A stretch of DNA of 64,000 nucleotides from Bacillus sp. S3 (GTDB lineage Bacteria; Bacillota; Bacilli; Bacillales; Cytobacillaceae): contig NZ_CP039727.1 in NCBI RefSeq assembly GCF_005154805.1, positions 431,501 to 495,500 of the forward strand. Reading direction: 5' to 3'. The stretch's first letter is position 1. Every line of letters begins with the position of its first letter. The position numbers and the translations under genes were made by a program. Below, piece after piece: positions 19,058 to 29,493 of the stretch. The notes beneath the pieces are model-generated. The model was not told where the DNA came from and did no database searches. It was given only the letters and a program-made list of their open reading frames with translations.

Positions 19058-19280
19058 ATATTTACCCCCTTTGTTATCAATAGAAAATAATTACAATAAT
19101 ATTTCCTATATATAAAATATTCTATCAATTACGCTGTACTTTTTCTAGTGTAAAAATATTGCTTTTTTAAAATAGGAAATAATGCTTGTACAATAATAAA
19201 GAAGAATGAATGAAGCAGTTCTTTTGTAACGTGTGGTCGAAACGATTATCATAAAAGAAAATGAAAGAGGTGCAGTGTGG

Positions 19281-19835
19281 ATGGAGTTGAATAGTTGGTT
19301 TCAAAAAGGATTGACTGCGGAAGAGTACATCAATTCGATGAAGCAAAATAAAGAGGAAATGCTTTCGATCTATGAGAAATTTTCTTTAAGTGCTGGTGAC
19401 AAAATGAAGCTTGAAGCAATCCAGGCACAAAATCTTCGTGGAATTGTACTGACCGAGGATTGGTGCGGTGATGCACTGCTGAATAACCCTATTTTGATGC
19501 GGGTAGCGGAGGCGGCGGGTATAGAACTGCGTTTTGTGCTTCGTGATCAAAATCTCGAGTTAATGGATCAATACTTGACGAATGGCACGTCACGTGCGAT
19601 TCCTATCTTTATTTTTATAAAAGAGGATGGCAGTGAGGCGGCTGTATGGGGCCCAAGGGCGGCTGAAATGCAGGCGCTTGTGATGGAAAGACGGGCAGCG
19701 CTGCCGGATAAGGATGCGGCGGATTTTCAGGAGAAACAAATGGAAGTGTATAAGCAGCTTCGGGCGGAATATCTAGTAGATTCGAACATTTGGCAGACCG
19801 TTGCGAACAGTATTATCGCTGCGCTAGTAAAATAA
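19281..19835 (+). CDS. Thioredoxin-like family protein
   Basis: A 184-residue thioredoxin-fold protein. The active-site region reads TEDWCGDALLNNP, with a single Cys where thioredoxins have CxxC, and the cis-Pro loop is present as RAIPIFIFI. It is probably a monothiol or non-canonical member, function unknown. I choose the ATG at 19281 because AAGAGGTG lies 8 nt upstream; a GTG at 19233 would add 16 unlikely residues. Confidence 0.82.
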   Translation: MELNSWFQKGLTAEEYINSMKQNKEEMLSIYEKFSLSAGDKMKLEAIQAQNLRGIVLTEDWCGDALLNNPILMRVAEAAGIELRFVLRDQNLELMDQYLTNGTSRAIPIFIFIKEDGSEAAVWGPRAAEMQALVMERRAALPDKDAADFQEKQMEVYKQLRAEYLVDSNIWQTVANSIIAALVK

Positions 19836-19871
19836 AAAAATCCCGGTGGAAGTTTCCGCCGGGATTTTTTT
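19834..19871 (+). terminator. Terminator of the thioredoxin-like gene
   Basis: AAAAAATCCCGG and CCGGGATTTTTT form a strong stem overlapping the stop codon region. Confidence 0.92.
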
Positions 19872-19906
19872 AAAATATAAGGATTTATAAGTTTCGACTT
19901 GAGAAA

Positions 19907-20056
19907 TGTCTAGCTCCAGCGCCCTAGCGGCTAATGTCCTTCGCTCTCCGCCCTACGATAAGTCAACATCGATTCGCCTCCGGCTCATCGTGTTTCCTTT
20001 ATCTCAGTTGGAGCGCTCCAGGCCATACGCCGCTGACCAGGGCGCTTCCGCTTTTC
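19907..20056. repeat. Bacillus interspersed repeat (TGTCTAGCTCCAGCGCC type)
   Basis: About 150 bp that begins TGTCTAGCTCCAGCGCC and ends GGCGCTTCCGCTTTTC, so the ends are partly complementary (GCGCC/GGCGC). It is much richer in GC than its surroundings. I recognise this as a dispersed intergenic element common in Bacillus-type genomes. It abuts the stop codon of plsY on the minus strand. Confidence 0.75.
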
Positions 20057-20677
20057 CTAAAAACCGCTGTTTTTTGGCGGGATTCGATCGTTAATTAAGT
20101 TTTTGTCATTTATCTTCGGTTCGATGCCAAGGATGAAGTTGCGGATGTTCGAGCGGTGCAGATAAATTAAAAATAACGAGAATAATAAAAAGATAAGTTC
20201 AAAATTGAGCTTTGGAGAAATAAAATCATAGATAAGCATGCTTAGGCCAACAGAGATGGAACCGAAAAACACATATTTTGATAAAAAGATAACCAAAAAG
20301 AAGCTTACATAGGCAATGACAAGTAAGGGAAGGTTTGTAATTAAAAGTGCACCAGCGGTTGTGGCAATCGCCTTTCCACCTCTGAAACCAGCAAAAATGG
20401 GGAAGCAATGGCCAAGAACGGCCATAAGTCCAAAATAAAGTGGTTCTGCATTAAGGTTAAAATGAATTGGCAGGTACGCAGCCAAGGCTCCTTTTGCCAA
20501 ATCGATAAGCAGGACAAACATAGCTGATTTCTTACCGAGAACCCTCAAGGTGTTGGTGGCACCGGGATTTTTGCTGCCGTGGTCACGGATATCGACCCCG
20601 AAGACCAGCTTGCCTACGATTAGGGCAGTTGGAATGCTTCCAATCAAATAGGAAGCAAGAAGAAGCACCCAGAACAA
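20057..20677 (-). CDS. plsY: Glycerol-3-phosphate acyltransferase PlsY
   Basis: This integral membrane enzyme transfers the acyl group from acyl-phosphate to glycerol-3-phosphate in phospholipid synthesis. The three PlsY motifs are visible: GSIPTA (about 12), GSKNPGATN (about 35) and GHCFPIFAGFRGGKAIATT (about 89-107). It has five to six membrane segments. At 206 residues it is a little longer than usual; the C-terminal tail (about ten residues) abuts the interspersed repeat. Confidence 0.93.
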   Translation of the reverse strand: MFWVLLLASYLIGSIPTALIVGKLVFGVDIRDHGSKNPGATNTLRVLGKKSAMFVLLIDLAKGALAAYLPIHFNLNAEPLYFGLMAVLGHCFPIFAGFRGGKAIATTAGALLITNLPLLVIAYVSFFLVIFLSKYVFFGSISVGLSMLIYDFISPKLNFELIFLLFSLFLIYLHRSNIRNFILGIEPKINDKNLINDRIPPKNSGF

Positions 20678-20950
20678 ATGAATTACCCCCTTTGAAATAT
20701 TTACCTTTCCATTAGTATTCTATCATAATTAGATGGTATCATTTTTTTGTATTTCCATTATTAAGAAGTATCGGAATGCCAATCATGAGACAATTTTAGG
20801 GCATATTGCTAATAGCTATGCTAGAAAAAGAGAAGATATTCCTTAGTTCTTAATACCCTGCTTGCATTTGTTATAATATATGCCAAATGCATGCAAATAG
20901 ATAAATAAAGTAGAATAAATTTAGTTAGATAAAAGAAAGGAACCATATGG

Positions 20951-22729
20951 ATGAAGAAGAGAAATACCTTGGAATATAAAATTAAGACGTATTTTTCACT
21001 AATTTTTTTTTTCATGATAATACTGATAGGGATTATTATTATGCAGTATAGTAATGAGCGTTATCAGGAACAGAGTTACCAATATTTAAGAAATACAGTC
21101 GAATCAAATATAAGTTTGTTGGATAAGTATTTTAGCAGTTTACAGAATGTTGCCCGGCTTATCGTGAGTGATCAAGATGTAAGGACAGCGGTCGCCTATC
21201 GAAATCAAGTAAAGGAAATTGATTATTCGATTGAATTATATAATCAACGAAACGTAGATGAGAAATTACAACAACTTAAAATCATGCCGTATATTAAGAA
21301 TGCCGTGATCATTGGAAGTAATCAAAAAGGATTATATTCCTATAAAGGAAACGTAAAGGAAGATTACGATTTTGCAAGACAAAAATGGTTTAATAGCTTA
21401 AAGAATATAGGAAAGGTTTCCATTAGCGGCAGTTACTTTTCTGGATTTCATCCTACGGACTATCTGTTGAATGGGGAACGGGAAGATACTATATCGATGG
21501 TCACACCTATCCAAAATAAGGTATCGTATGATTTCAAAAATAATTCATATCTGTTATGTGATGTTGATATTTCCTCTATCCTTCTAGCAAATACAGGAGA
21601 AAATGGGGTCCAGCTAGTCATTAATAATGGTACTGAGTGGATTCATTTATCAGACTTGGCGGGTGTATCGAATCGGCAAATAGAGGAAATAAAGCGGAAT
21701 TACAGGAAGGGGGAAGAAGCTTTCCTGGTAAAAAGCAGGGGTTGGGGAGAAGATGATTTATTGGTGGTTAGAAATACCACGAATACTACAGGTTGGAACA
21801 TATTAGGGATCAAAAGCTTAAAAGGAATCCAGGACACGAAAAGGACTGTTTTTTTGTTTATCTTGGGAATGATTTTTCTATCAGCTATCATTATTGCCAT
21901 TGTTTCCGGGGTTATTTCAAAAACGATTTTGAATCCCGTCAATCAGTTAATTAGAAGTTTTAATAAAATTGCCAATGGTGACTATTCGGTTACGTTTGAA
22001 AAGAATAGCAGTGAAGAAATTTCGATGCTTTCCCGAACGGCAGAAAACATGATTCAAAATATGCTGAAGCTATCTGATGAGGTATTGCTCGAACAGAAGA
22101 AACTCTCAAAAGAACAGATGCGAGCCCTTCAAAATCAGATTAATCCACATTTTTTAAATAATGTATTACAATCGATTAAAGCGCTTTCGCTAAATGGAGA
22201 AGTAGAGAAGATTTCAAAATTAAGTACATTATTAGGAAAAATATTATCTTATTCCGTCTATCAGCCTTATGAGAAAGTGGCAATTGAGACAGAACTGCAA
22301 TATACGGAACATTATATGATGATTCAAAATATCCGATTTGATAATAAAATCTTCTACTCTATACATTGTGAAAAAGAATTGAAAAATGAAAGGGTTCCTA
22401 AATTAATTGTTCAGCCATTAGTTGAGAATGCTCTAATACATGGATTTAAGGATCAGGAAACAGGAGTTCTAAACATTATTATTGAAAAGGATCAGTCGGA
22501 TATATGCATTATTGTTACAGATAATGGAATGGGTATGGAAGATGAATTAGTAAAGAGGATTAATGAGGAATTAACGTATAAAGACACTTATTCAGCGCTA
22601 AAAAGTATAGGATTGCTTAATGTAAATCAGCGGATCAAGAGCGAGTTTGGGGATGCATATGGAGTAAAACTTATTTCCAAGATTCAAAAGGGTACAAGCG
22701 TTATAATCACTCTTCCATCTATTAGCTAA
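20951..22729 (+). CDS. YesM-type sensor histidine kinase
   Basis: A 592-residue membrane sensor with a first membrane segment (about 15-35), an extracellular sensing region, a second membrane segment (about 297-322), a HAMP-like linker, and a His_kinase domain (INPHFLNNVLQSIKALS, phospho-acceptor H400) followed by the ATP-binding domain (DNGMGM). AAAGGA lies upstream. The AraC-type response regulator follows 12 nt later. YesM/YesN systems control polysaccharide uptake loci, fitting the genes downstream. Confidence 0.9.
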   Translation: MKKRNTLEYKIKTYFSLIFFFMIILIGIIIMQYSNERYQEQSYQYLRNTVESNISLLDKYFSSLQNVARLIVSDQDVRTAVAYRNQVKEIDYSIELYNQRNVDEKLQQLKIMPYIKNAVIIGSNQKGLYSYKGNVKEDYDFARQKWFNSLKNIGKVSISGSYFSGFHPTDYLLNGEREDTISMVTPIQNKVSYDFKNNSYLLCDVDISSILLANTGENGVQLVINNGTEWIHLSDLAGVSNRQIEEIKRNYRKGEEAFLVKSRGWGEDDLLVVRNTTNTTGWNILGIKSLKGIQDTKRTVFLFILGMIFLSAIIIAIVSGVISKTILNPVNQLIRSFNKIANGDYSVTFEKNSSEEISMLSRTAENMIQNMLKLSDEVLLEQKKLSKEQMRALQNQINPHFLNNVLQSIKALSLNGEVEKISKLSTLLGKILSYSVYQPYEKVAIETELQYTEHYMMIQNIRFDNKIFYSIHCEKELKNERVPKLIVQPLVENALIHGFKDQETGVLNIIIEKDQSDICIIVTDNGMGMEDELVKRINEELTYKDTYSALKSIGLLNVNQRIKSEFGDAYGVKLISKIQKGTSVIITLPSIS

Positions 22730-22741
22730 GGGGAGATATAC

Positions 22742-24313
22742 ATGTTTAGAGTACTATTGGTAGATGATGAAATACTGACAATTCGTATGTTACAGAGCCT
22801 CATTGATTGGGAAAGGTTCAATTTAGATTTGGTAGGATACGCACAAGATGGATTGGAAGCATACAATGCCTATTTAAAGCACGAGCCTCATATTATCATC
22901 ACGGACATACAAATGCCTAACATGACAGGAATGGAGTTTATAAAAAAGGTAAGGGCTATTAATAAACAAACAGAGATTATTCTGGTAAGTGCCTATGGTG
23001 ATTTTTCGAATATCCAAACTGCGATGAAAATGGGTTGTTCCGATTATATTTTAAAACCGATTGATGAGCAAGAATTGCATGATGCCCTGAAAAAAGTTTC
23101 AGAAAAAATGGATGGTGAAAAAGAGCAAAGAAGAATTATTGATAAAAGTGAATCACAACTAAAAAAAATGGAGCTTCGGTCCTATATGAAAACGGGAGTT
23201 CATTCTCAACATATTATGAAGCTTCAAGATGGCTACCATTTTAATTTTGAACGATATCATATCCTCATGTTCGAAATAAATCACAATACGATGGATGAAT
23301 TTGTTACGATGCAAAGTATTGAATCAATGCAGATGAGTTATATTATTCACGTCATGGAGGATAAACTTAAAGACTATAAAAATATTCTTTTTGAATTTGA
23401 AGAAAATTCCTGGGTCATCTTACTTTCTGACATAGAGCAGGAGGAACTTGTTACTCTTAGCAAAGAAATGTTATTGATCCTAAAGAATCATTTCAATATA
23501 AATGTAAAAGCGTGTTTTAGTGATACTGTCAATGGATTGATGAATTTACCACTCCAATATAAACAAATCAAACTTTTATGCCGCTACAATTTTTACCTTG
23601 ATACGGAAGATATTCTAGGATATGGGTATAATTGCAAAAAGGATGATTTTAAGGAAATCCAAAGTCGTACATTAGCAAAAGAAGTGGAAGAAGCATTAAA
23701 ACTAAAAGATTTAACAAACGCAGAAAAAATAGTAAATGAAATATTTCAATTATCTAAAAGTATGAATCCATTTGAGTTAAACCATATCTATGAAATTTGT
23801 TTTGAAATGATATTGATTTTGAAAAAGGCAATTTCAGCAAAAAGTAAGAAAACGGAGAAAATGATGGAGATTTTATCTATTTCCTATCAAGACCTGTTGA
23901 AATTAAAGTCGATCAATAGTCTTCAGGATTTTATGTGGCATAGGATGGAGGAAACGCTCAATCAAAAAAAGGAGGTTAAAGGGAAATATAGCCAACTAGT
24001 AGAGGATAGTATAAAAATATTAGAAAGTCATTATAATGTAAGTCTGTCACTTGAAGATATATGCAATCAAATTTCAGTTAGCAAAAATTACTTTTGCTAT
24101 CTTTTCAAACGAGAAGTAGGAATTAGTCTGTGGCAGTATCTGACAGAGCTAAGACTAGAAAAAGCAAAGGAGCTTTTACTAGAAACCGATATGAAGAATT
24201 ATGAAATATCCTTTCAAGTTGGCTATGATAACCCTAGCTATTTTTCAATGCTATTTAAAAAATACGAATCCATGACACCAAATGAATTTCGGAAACGGAA
24301 ACAGAAGCAGTAA
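22742..24313 (+). CDS. YesN-type response regulator with AraC DNA-binding domain
   Basis: A 523-residue regulator. The receiver domain has D9/E10, phospho-acceptor D55 (IIITDIQMPNM) and the downstream K. A middle region of about 300 residues has no named domain. The C-terminal helix-turn-helix pair of the AraC family (ISVSKNYFCYLFKREVG, then VGYDNPSYFSMLFKKY) binds DNA. It probably activates the glycosidase and ABC genes downstream in response to its partner kinase. Confidence 0.9.
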   Translation: MFRVLLVDDEILTIRMLQSLIDWERFNLDLVGYAQDGLEAYNAYLKHEPHIIITDIQMPNMTGMEFIKKVRAINKQTEIILVSAYGDFSNIQTAMKMGCSDYILKPIDEQELHDALKKVSEKMDGEKEQRRIIDKSESQLKKMELRSYMKTGVHSQHIMKLQDGYHFNFERYHILMFEINHNTMDEFVTMQSIESMQMSYIIHVMEDKLKDYKNILFEFEENSWVILLSDIEQEELVTLSKEMLLILKNHFNINVKACFSDTVNGLMNLPLQYKQIKLLCRYNFYLDTEDILGYGYNCKKDDFKEIQSRTLAKEVEEALKLKDLTNAEKIVNEIFQLSKSMNPFELNHIYEICFEMILILKKAISAKSKKTEKMMEILSISYQDLLKLKSINSLQDFMWHRMEETLNQKKEVKGKYSQLVEDSIKILESHYNVSLSLEDICNQISVSKNYFCYLFKREVGISLWQYLTELRLEKAKELLLETDMKNYEISFQVGYDNPSYFSMLFKKYESMTPNEFRKRKQKQ

Positions 24314-24461
24314 TATTATAGTAGAAATCCATAATTTTATCGCTTTTGTTATGATTAAATCTTTTATATAGTGGGAGGAAATCCGGATGTAGTACTGCCG
24401 CTAACTCATACATAAAAAAATTACTTTTCCTGGCAGCCGGTAATCCTAGGAGGGAACACTA

Positions 24462-25970
24462 ATGAAAATAAAGATGTTGGAACGTGAATATTGGTACGGT
24501 GGTTACGTACATGAAGGAATAATCGAGCCTATTGGAGAGGAAGATTTTCGTGAGATTGATTTACGGATTAATCAGACACCCAATCAATCCATGCCGTTAT
24601 TTCTGTCAACGAAAGGCCGATATCTATGGTGGGATAAGGGATTTGTTGTTACATTTAATCGAGGAATGATTGAGATTGATAAGGACATAGTGGTAGGTGA
24701 AGGATACCAGAATATAAAGGGTGCTTATTTAAGTGCGATGTCAAAGTATTTTCCTTTTACTATGAATGGACTCAATATGGAATTATTTCGATCCCCAATT
24801 TATAATAGCTGGATTGAGCTGACATTTAATCAAAATGAAAAGGATATCTTAACATACGCGGAGGATATTATAGCCAATGGTTTACCTGCAGGCGTCCTCA
24901 TGATTGATGATGGCTGGTCAGACTACTATGGGAAATGGACGTTTAATAAGGAGAAATTTCCAAATCCAAAAGAAATGATTCAAAAGCTTCATGACCAAGG
25001 ATTTCATGTGATGCTTTGGCTTAGTCCTTTTATAACTCCTGATACTGTAGAGTACCGGGAGACTAGGGATAAACAATTACTTGTCAGAAATAAAGATGGG
25101 AAACCATTTATCACGGAATGGTGGAATGGCCATTCGGCAGTTTTGGATTTTTCAAATCCTGACACGATTGTATGGATGAACGAACAATTAGGCCGTTTGT
25201 GTGATTTAGGTGTAGATGGGTTTAAGTTTGATGGCGGCGATAGCATTTATTACAAGGAAGATAATGAGACGTACGGAAATGTTACACCGGATGAACAGTC
25301 TTTATTATGGGCAAAGTTTGGTGAGAAATATTCATTTAATGAATACCGGGTCACCTTTAAGGCAGGGGGCATGTCCTTACTTCAGCGGTTATGTGATAAA
25401 GAGCATTCATGGGGAGATTCAGGAATTAAAGCGTTAATCCCAAATAGTCTCTTACAAGGAATTACGGGTCATCCGTTTAGCTGTCCAGATATGATCGGCG
25501 GGGGCGAATACCTTAATTTCCTTCATCTCTCCGAAGGGGCATTAGACCCCGAACTTTTTGTAAGGCACAGTGAAATTGCTTGTCTGATGCCATCCATGCA
25601 GTTCTCTGCAGCACCTTATCGAGTGCTGGACAAGACTCATTTTGAACATATACTCCGAAGCGTTCAAACACGAAAGAACTATCAAGATATTATTGAACAG
25701 TTGGTTTTACATGCAAAAGAAACAGGAGAACCTATTATTCGTTATATGATATATGAATTCCCTGATGAGCCGGTTGAAAAGATTGTCGATCAGTTTATGC
25801 TCGGAAGTCATATTCTTGTCGCACCTGTTAGTGAAAAAGGGGCAGCAGGAAAGGATGTATACGTGCCGAAAGGCGATTGGAAATATGGAGAAGAATTGAT
25901 CCATAGTTTAGGAGAATATCGTGCCTTTTCCAGTACACAGGGAATACCGATTATTCTTGAAAGGGCATAG
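24462..25970 (+). CDS. Glycoside hydrolase family 31 alpha-glycosidase
   Basis: A 502-residue cytoplasmic protein (no signal peptide) with a GH31 barrel. Predicted nucleophile is D257 (GFKFDGGDS) and the acid/base D319 (HSWGDSG). Other family elements are IDDGWSDYYGKW near 148 and LQGITGHPFSCPDMIGG further on. It is shorter than most GH31 enzymes (650-800), lacking most of the C-terminal beta domain. Specificity (glucoside, galactoside or other) cannot be read from sequence. AGGAGGG precedes the ATG. Confidence 0.85.
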   Translation: MKIKMLEREYWYGGYVHEGIIEPIGEEDFREIDLRINQTPNQSMPLFLSTKGRYLWWDKGFVVTFNRGMIEIDKDIVVGEGYQNIKGAYLSAMSKYFPFTMNGLNMELFRSPIYNSWIELTFNQNEKDILTYAEDIIANGLPAGVLMIDDGWSDYYGKWTFNKEKFPNPKEMIQKLHDQGFHVMLWLSPFITPDTVEYRETRDKQLLVRNKDGKPFITEWWNGHSAVLDFSNPDTIVWMNEQLGRLCDLGVDGFKFDGGDSIYYKEDNETYGNVTPDEQSLLWAKFGEKYSFNEYRVTFKAGGMSLLQRLCDKEHSWGDSGIKALIPNSLLQGITGHPFSCPDMIGGGEYLNFLHLSEGALDPELFVRHSEIACLMPSMQFSAAPYRVLDKTHFEHILRSVQTRKNYQDIIEQLVLHAKETGEPIIRYMIYEFPDEPVEKIVDQFMLGSHILVAPVSEKGAAGKDVYVPKGDWKYGEELIHSLGEYRAFSSTQGIPIILERA

Positions 25971-26010
25971 AAGCGTAATATTGTGATAGAAAAATAGGAG
26001 AAATAGAAAG

Positions 26011-26048
26011 ATACTATTTATTCAAGTGAATAAATAGTATTTTTTTTA
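26011..26048 (+). terminator. Terminator after the GH31 gene
   Basis: ATACTATTTATTC and GAATAAATAGTAT form a stem with a 4-nt loop, followed by eight T. The ABC transporter genes therefore probably have their own promoter. Confidence 0.92.
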
Positions 26049-26131
26049 TATAAGAACCGTAATATAGCTTATTTATAGCCTATAAAGAAACTTATACAAT
26101 ATACCTATCACAAATAACAGGGGGCATTTAT

Positions 26132-27403
26132 ATGAAGGGGAAAGCGATTTCATTGCTGCTGTGTGCTTCTATGGTAGCAGGCAGTTTAGTAGGTTGTTCA
26201 AGTAAATCAGAAACAAATAAGAAGGTTGAAGGAGAAAAGGTCGTAAAACTTCGGGTGATGGGGTATAACGCCGAGTCTACAAGAGCGACATATTTAAAAT
26301 TATTAGACGAGAAGCTGCCGAATGTTGAGATCAATTTTGAGTTTGTGCCACTTGACAATTTTAACAATGTCTTGAATTCACAGCTCCAGGCCGGGGAAGG
26401 CCCAGACATCATTGAAGTAGGCGGGGAAGCAAAGCTCTTAGCAAAAGCGAATTACCTATTGGATTTGACAGATAAAGAATTTTCATCAAAGTATGTGGAA
26501 CCAGGTCTTAAGCCATATTCAATAGATGGAAAGGTTTATGCAACACCATTACAATCTTGGTTTGAAGGAATCTTCTATAATAAGGCGATCTTTAAAGAAA
26601 ATAATATTGAAGTACCAAAGACGTGGGATGAATTCGTTTCTATTAGTAAAGAGTTATCTAAAAATGGGGTTAAACCACAGGTTATGGGTGCTCAATCTTG
26701 GGAACCAATGATGAAACAGAGTATTGGTCTAGTTAACAATGAGTTTTATGCAGATAAAGAAAATAAAGATTTTGATGATAAGTTTAACGAGGGCAAAGCA
26801 AAATTAGCAGAAGAATGGCTAGCATCTGTAAAAGAGTGGTCTAGGGTCATAGACGAAAAAATATTGACAAAAGATATGCTGGGGCTTAGCTATGATCAGG
26901 CATTAGATCAATTTGCAACAGGAAAAGCAGCAATGTGGGAAAGTGGTCCATGGGCAGTACAAACCATCCTTGAGAAAAATCCAGATATGGAGCTAGGAAT
27001 GTTTCCAATCCCAGGTAAAAAAGAGGGCGATGGCTGGCTGATTGGCGGACCTGGTTCTGCTTTGGCCATTAATGCTAAGTCAAAACACATTGATGAAGCA
27101 CTAAAAGTATTAGAAGTAACAGCAACAGAAGAGGCACAGAAGGCACTTGTAAAAGATAATGCCGGCAGTTCCTTCCTAAAAGGTGTTGAAGTAGATTTAG
27201 GTGATATCTATCAGGATAGTGAAGGTGCCTTTAAAGCAGGGAATGTATACGCTCCATGGACAGCAGTTTGGACCTCCGGGAACCCAGTAGTTGAAGCTTA
27301 TGGGAAATCCTTGCAAGAGGTGTTGGCTGGTACAAAGACGGTAAAACAAGCACTGCAGGATGCGGATGATACCAATGACAATTTAAGAAAGACGTTACAA
27401 TAA
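26132..27403 (+). CDS. ABC sugar transporter, substrate-binding lipoprotein
   Basis: A 423-residue extracellular solute-binding protein of family 1. The signal peptide ends in the lipobox LVGC with lipidated C22. The sequence TWDEFVSISKELSKNG and the AMWESGPWAVQTI segment are typical of oligosaccharide binders. It feeds the two permeases downstream. No ATPase gene is present, so it probably shares a general MsmX/MsmK-type ATPase encoded elsewhere. Confidence 0.93.
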   Translation: MKGKAISLLLCASMVAGSLVGCSSKSETNKKVEGEKVVKLRVMGYNAESTRATYLKLLDEKLPNVEINFEFVPLDNFNNVLNSQLQAGEGPDIIEVGGEAKLLAKANYLLDLTDKEFSSKYVEPGLKPYSIDGKVYATPLQSWFEGIFYNKAIFKENNIEVPKTWDEFVSISKELSKNGVKPQVMGAQSWEPMMKQSIGLVNNEFYADKENKDFDDKFNEGKAKLAEEWLASVKEWSRVIDEKILTKDMLGLSYDQALDQFATGKAAMWESGPWAVQTILEKNPDMELGMFPIPGKKEGDGWLIGGPGSALAINAKSKHIDEALKVLEVTATEEAQKALVKDNAGSSFLKGVEVDLGDIYQDSEGAFKAGNVYAPWTAVWTSGNPVVEAYGKSLQEVLAGTKTVKQALQDADDTNDNLRKTLQ

Positions 27404-27438
27404 AACTGTTTTTATATAGTTAAGATTGAACATTAATT

Positions 27439-27473
27439 GGAAAATGGGGTTCTCTCCATTTTCCGCCTTTTTT
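27439..27473 (+). terminator. Terminator/attenuator between binding protein and permeases
   Basis: GGAAAATGG and CCATTTTCC form a stem followed by GCCTTTTTT. This position is typical of a partial terminator that keeps the binding protein at higher levels than the permeases. Confidence 0.75.
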
Positions 27474-27510
27474 CATGATAACCATTTTTCTAGGAGCAGG
27501 GAGGATTAAA

Positions 27511-28392
27511 ATGTACAGCAAGCAACGAGAACGGATCTTTATGTTGATGATCCTTCCAGCATTTATTGGATTTATGTTTCTTTTTATTGTACCTACGGCG
27601 ATGAGTTTTTTCTATAGTTTTACAAATTGGTCTGTGTATAATACGACACTTCAATTTACTGGATTGGATAATTACAAGCTTCTTTTTCAAGATACAAAAA
27701 CAGTCGCCGCCATCAAACATACCTTGCAGTATGCTGTATTAATTACCATTTTGCAAAATGTTATTGCGATCTTACTAGCGGTATTTTTGAATAAAAAAAC
27801 GGCAGGAGCCAATTTTGTAAAATCAGTCGTCTTTTTACCGGCTGTACTAAGCATTTTAGTTGTTGGTTTCCTATTTCAGTATATTATGACTTCGGCAGAT
27901 TACGGGTTATTGAATAATATGATTCAATTTTTTGGTGGAAATCCAGTGAATTGGCTGGGAGATTCAAAGATTGCGTTATATTCCGTTTTAGGAACCCAAG
28001 TATGGCAATGGGCCGGATGGTCGATGGTCATTTATATAGCAAACTTAAAAAGTATTGATTCTGCTCTTTACGAAGCAGCAGAGATTGATGGGGCAGGGAA
28101 GATCAGGAAATTCTTTTCTGTAACATTACCACTATTATACCCTGCTGTATCCTTCAATGTTCTAATGAGTCTTATTGGCGGAATGAAGGTGTTTGATGTT
28201 ATTTTCGCGATGACCAAAGGCGGACCAGGATATGCAACGGAAACCATCATGACTACATTGATTCGGGAAGGGTTCAATAGCGGCAGAAACGCCTATGCAT
28301 CTGCTCTTGCGGTGGTATTTTTTATAGCCGTTTTTGTATTATCGCGAATTGTCATTACTTTCCTAAATAAGTGGGAAAGGAAGATCTCTTAA
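27511..28392 (+). CDS. ABC sugar transporter permease (MalF/UgpA type)
   Basis: A 293-residue inner-membrane permease with six membrane segments and the EAA loop YEAAEIDGAGKIRKFFSVTLP near residue 190, which contacts the ATPase. The ATG at 27511 follows GGGAGG; the upstream in-frame ATG at 27475 lacks a ribosome binding site. It overlaps the next permease start (TAATG). Confidence 0.92.
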   Translation: MYSKQRERIFMLMILPAFIGFMFLFIVPTAMSFFYSFTNWSVYNTTLQFTGLDNYKLLFQDTKTVAAIKHTLQYAVLITILQNVIAILLAVFLNKKTAGANFVKSVVFLPAVLSILVVGFLFQYIMTSADYGLLNNMIQFFGGNPVNWLGDSKIALYSVLGTQVWQWAGWSMVIYIANLKSIDSALYEAAEIDGAGKIRKFFSVTLPLLYPAVSFNVLMSLIGGMKVFDVIFAMTKGGPGYATETIMTTLIREGFNSGRNAYASALAVVFFIAVFVLSRIVITFLNKWERKIS

Positions 28393-29222
28393 TGAAAAAT
28401 AAACTAATAGGAAAGACTTTTTACCGTATGGGACTTATTTCAATCAGTGCTCTGGTGTTCCTGCCTATTTATTATTTGATTATTACCACGTTTAAATCTC
28501 CTTCAGAGGCAGCTGCAAGTCCTTTGGGCTTGCCTAAAAGTTTGACATTTGTAAACTATGCCAAAGCCTTAGATGCCATGAATTATCTTCAGGCATTTAA
28601 GAATAACGTAATCATTACGGGTGTAGCTGTCATCCTGCTGGTTTTCTTTGCAACGATGGCTGCCTACGTAATCGCTAGAAGTAAGAAGAAAATCATTAAA
28701 ATGATGTATTCCATCTTTTTGGTAGGATTGATCATACCATTTCAGATTGCTATTGTCCCGTTGTATCAGATTATTTCTGGATTACACTTGATGAATACGC
28801 ACCTCGGGGTCATTTTAGTCAGTGTTTTCTGTATTAATCTTCCATTGTCTATTTTTCTATTACGAGGTTTTATTAATACCGTCCCAATTGAATTGGAAGA
28901 AGCTGCATTTATGGACGGTTGTGGAACCTTTAGAACCTTTTGGTTAATCATCTTTCCGTTGTTGAAGCCAATTATTTCTACGGTTGTCATATTAAATACA
29001 TTAGCCATTTGGAATGACTTCCTTACTCCATTATTATTCTTGCAGTCACCGGAAAAAGCCGTTCTACTGCAGGAAGTGTATAAAAATGTAGGGCCATTTT
29101 CAACAGACTGGACATCATTCTTTCCAATGCTTGTGATGTCAACACTTCCATTAGTTGTTTTCTATATCCTTATGCAAAAACGTGTAATCGATGGTGTTGT
29201 AGCGGGATCCGTGAAAGGCTAA
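28392..29222 (+). CDS. ABC sugar transporter permease (MalG/UgpE type)
   Basis: A 276-residue permease with six membrane segments and the EAA loop LEEAAFMDGCGTFRTFWLIIFPL. Its ATG at 28392 shares one base with the preceding stop codon, so translation is coupled. GGAAAGGAAG lies just upstream. It is the partner of the MalF-type permease. Confidence 0.92.
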   Translation: MKNKLIGKTFYRMGLISISALVFLPIYYLIITTFKSPSEAAASPLGLPKSLTFVNYAKALDAMNYLQAFKNNVIITGVAVILLVFFATMAAYVIARSKKKIIKMMYSIFLVGLIIPFQIAIVPLYQIISGLHLMNTHLGVILVSVFCINLPLSIFLLRGFINTVPIELEEAAFMDGCGTFRTFWLIIFPLLKPIISTVVILNTLAIWNDFLTPLLFLQSPEKAVLLQEVYKNVGPFSTDWTSFFPMLVMSTLPLVVFYILMQKRVIDGVVAGSVKG

Positions 29223-29493
29223 TGAATCATGAGGGGGTGAATAATGGTATGTATGGACTTTCAGACGAATTATTAATTGAATCCTTTTAAGAGCTAGAGA
29301 ATTAAATTTAGATACTGATTTTATACTCCTAATTGAAACTGAAATGTTCAGTCGCTCATTATTTCATAATAAAAGTGAATTTCCATCTAATCGTTAACGG
29401 CGGTTGTGTTGCACAAGTTAGATAACGATCCAGGAAAATTTAATCTTTGTTTCTCAGTCTTGTGATGCATTTATAGAGGGAGGATATGATAAC

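Noticed and set aside
19906..20094. 62-residue frame before plsY
   Set aside because: It lies wholly in the dispersed GC-rich repeat and the end of plsY.
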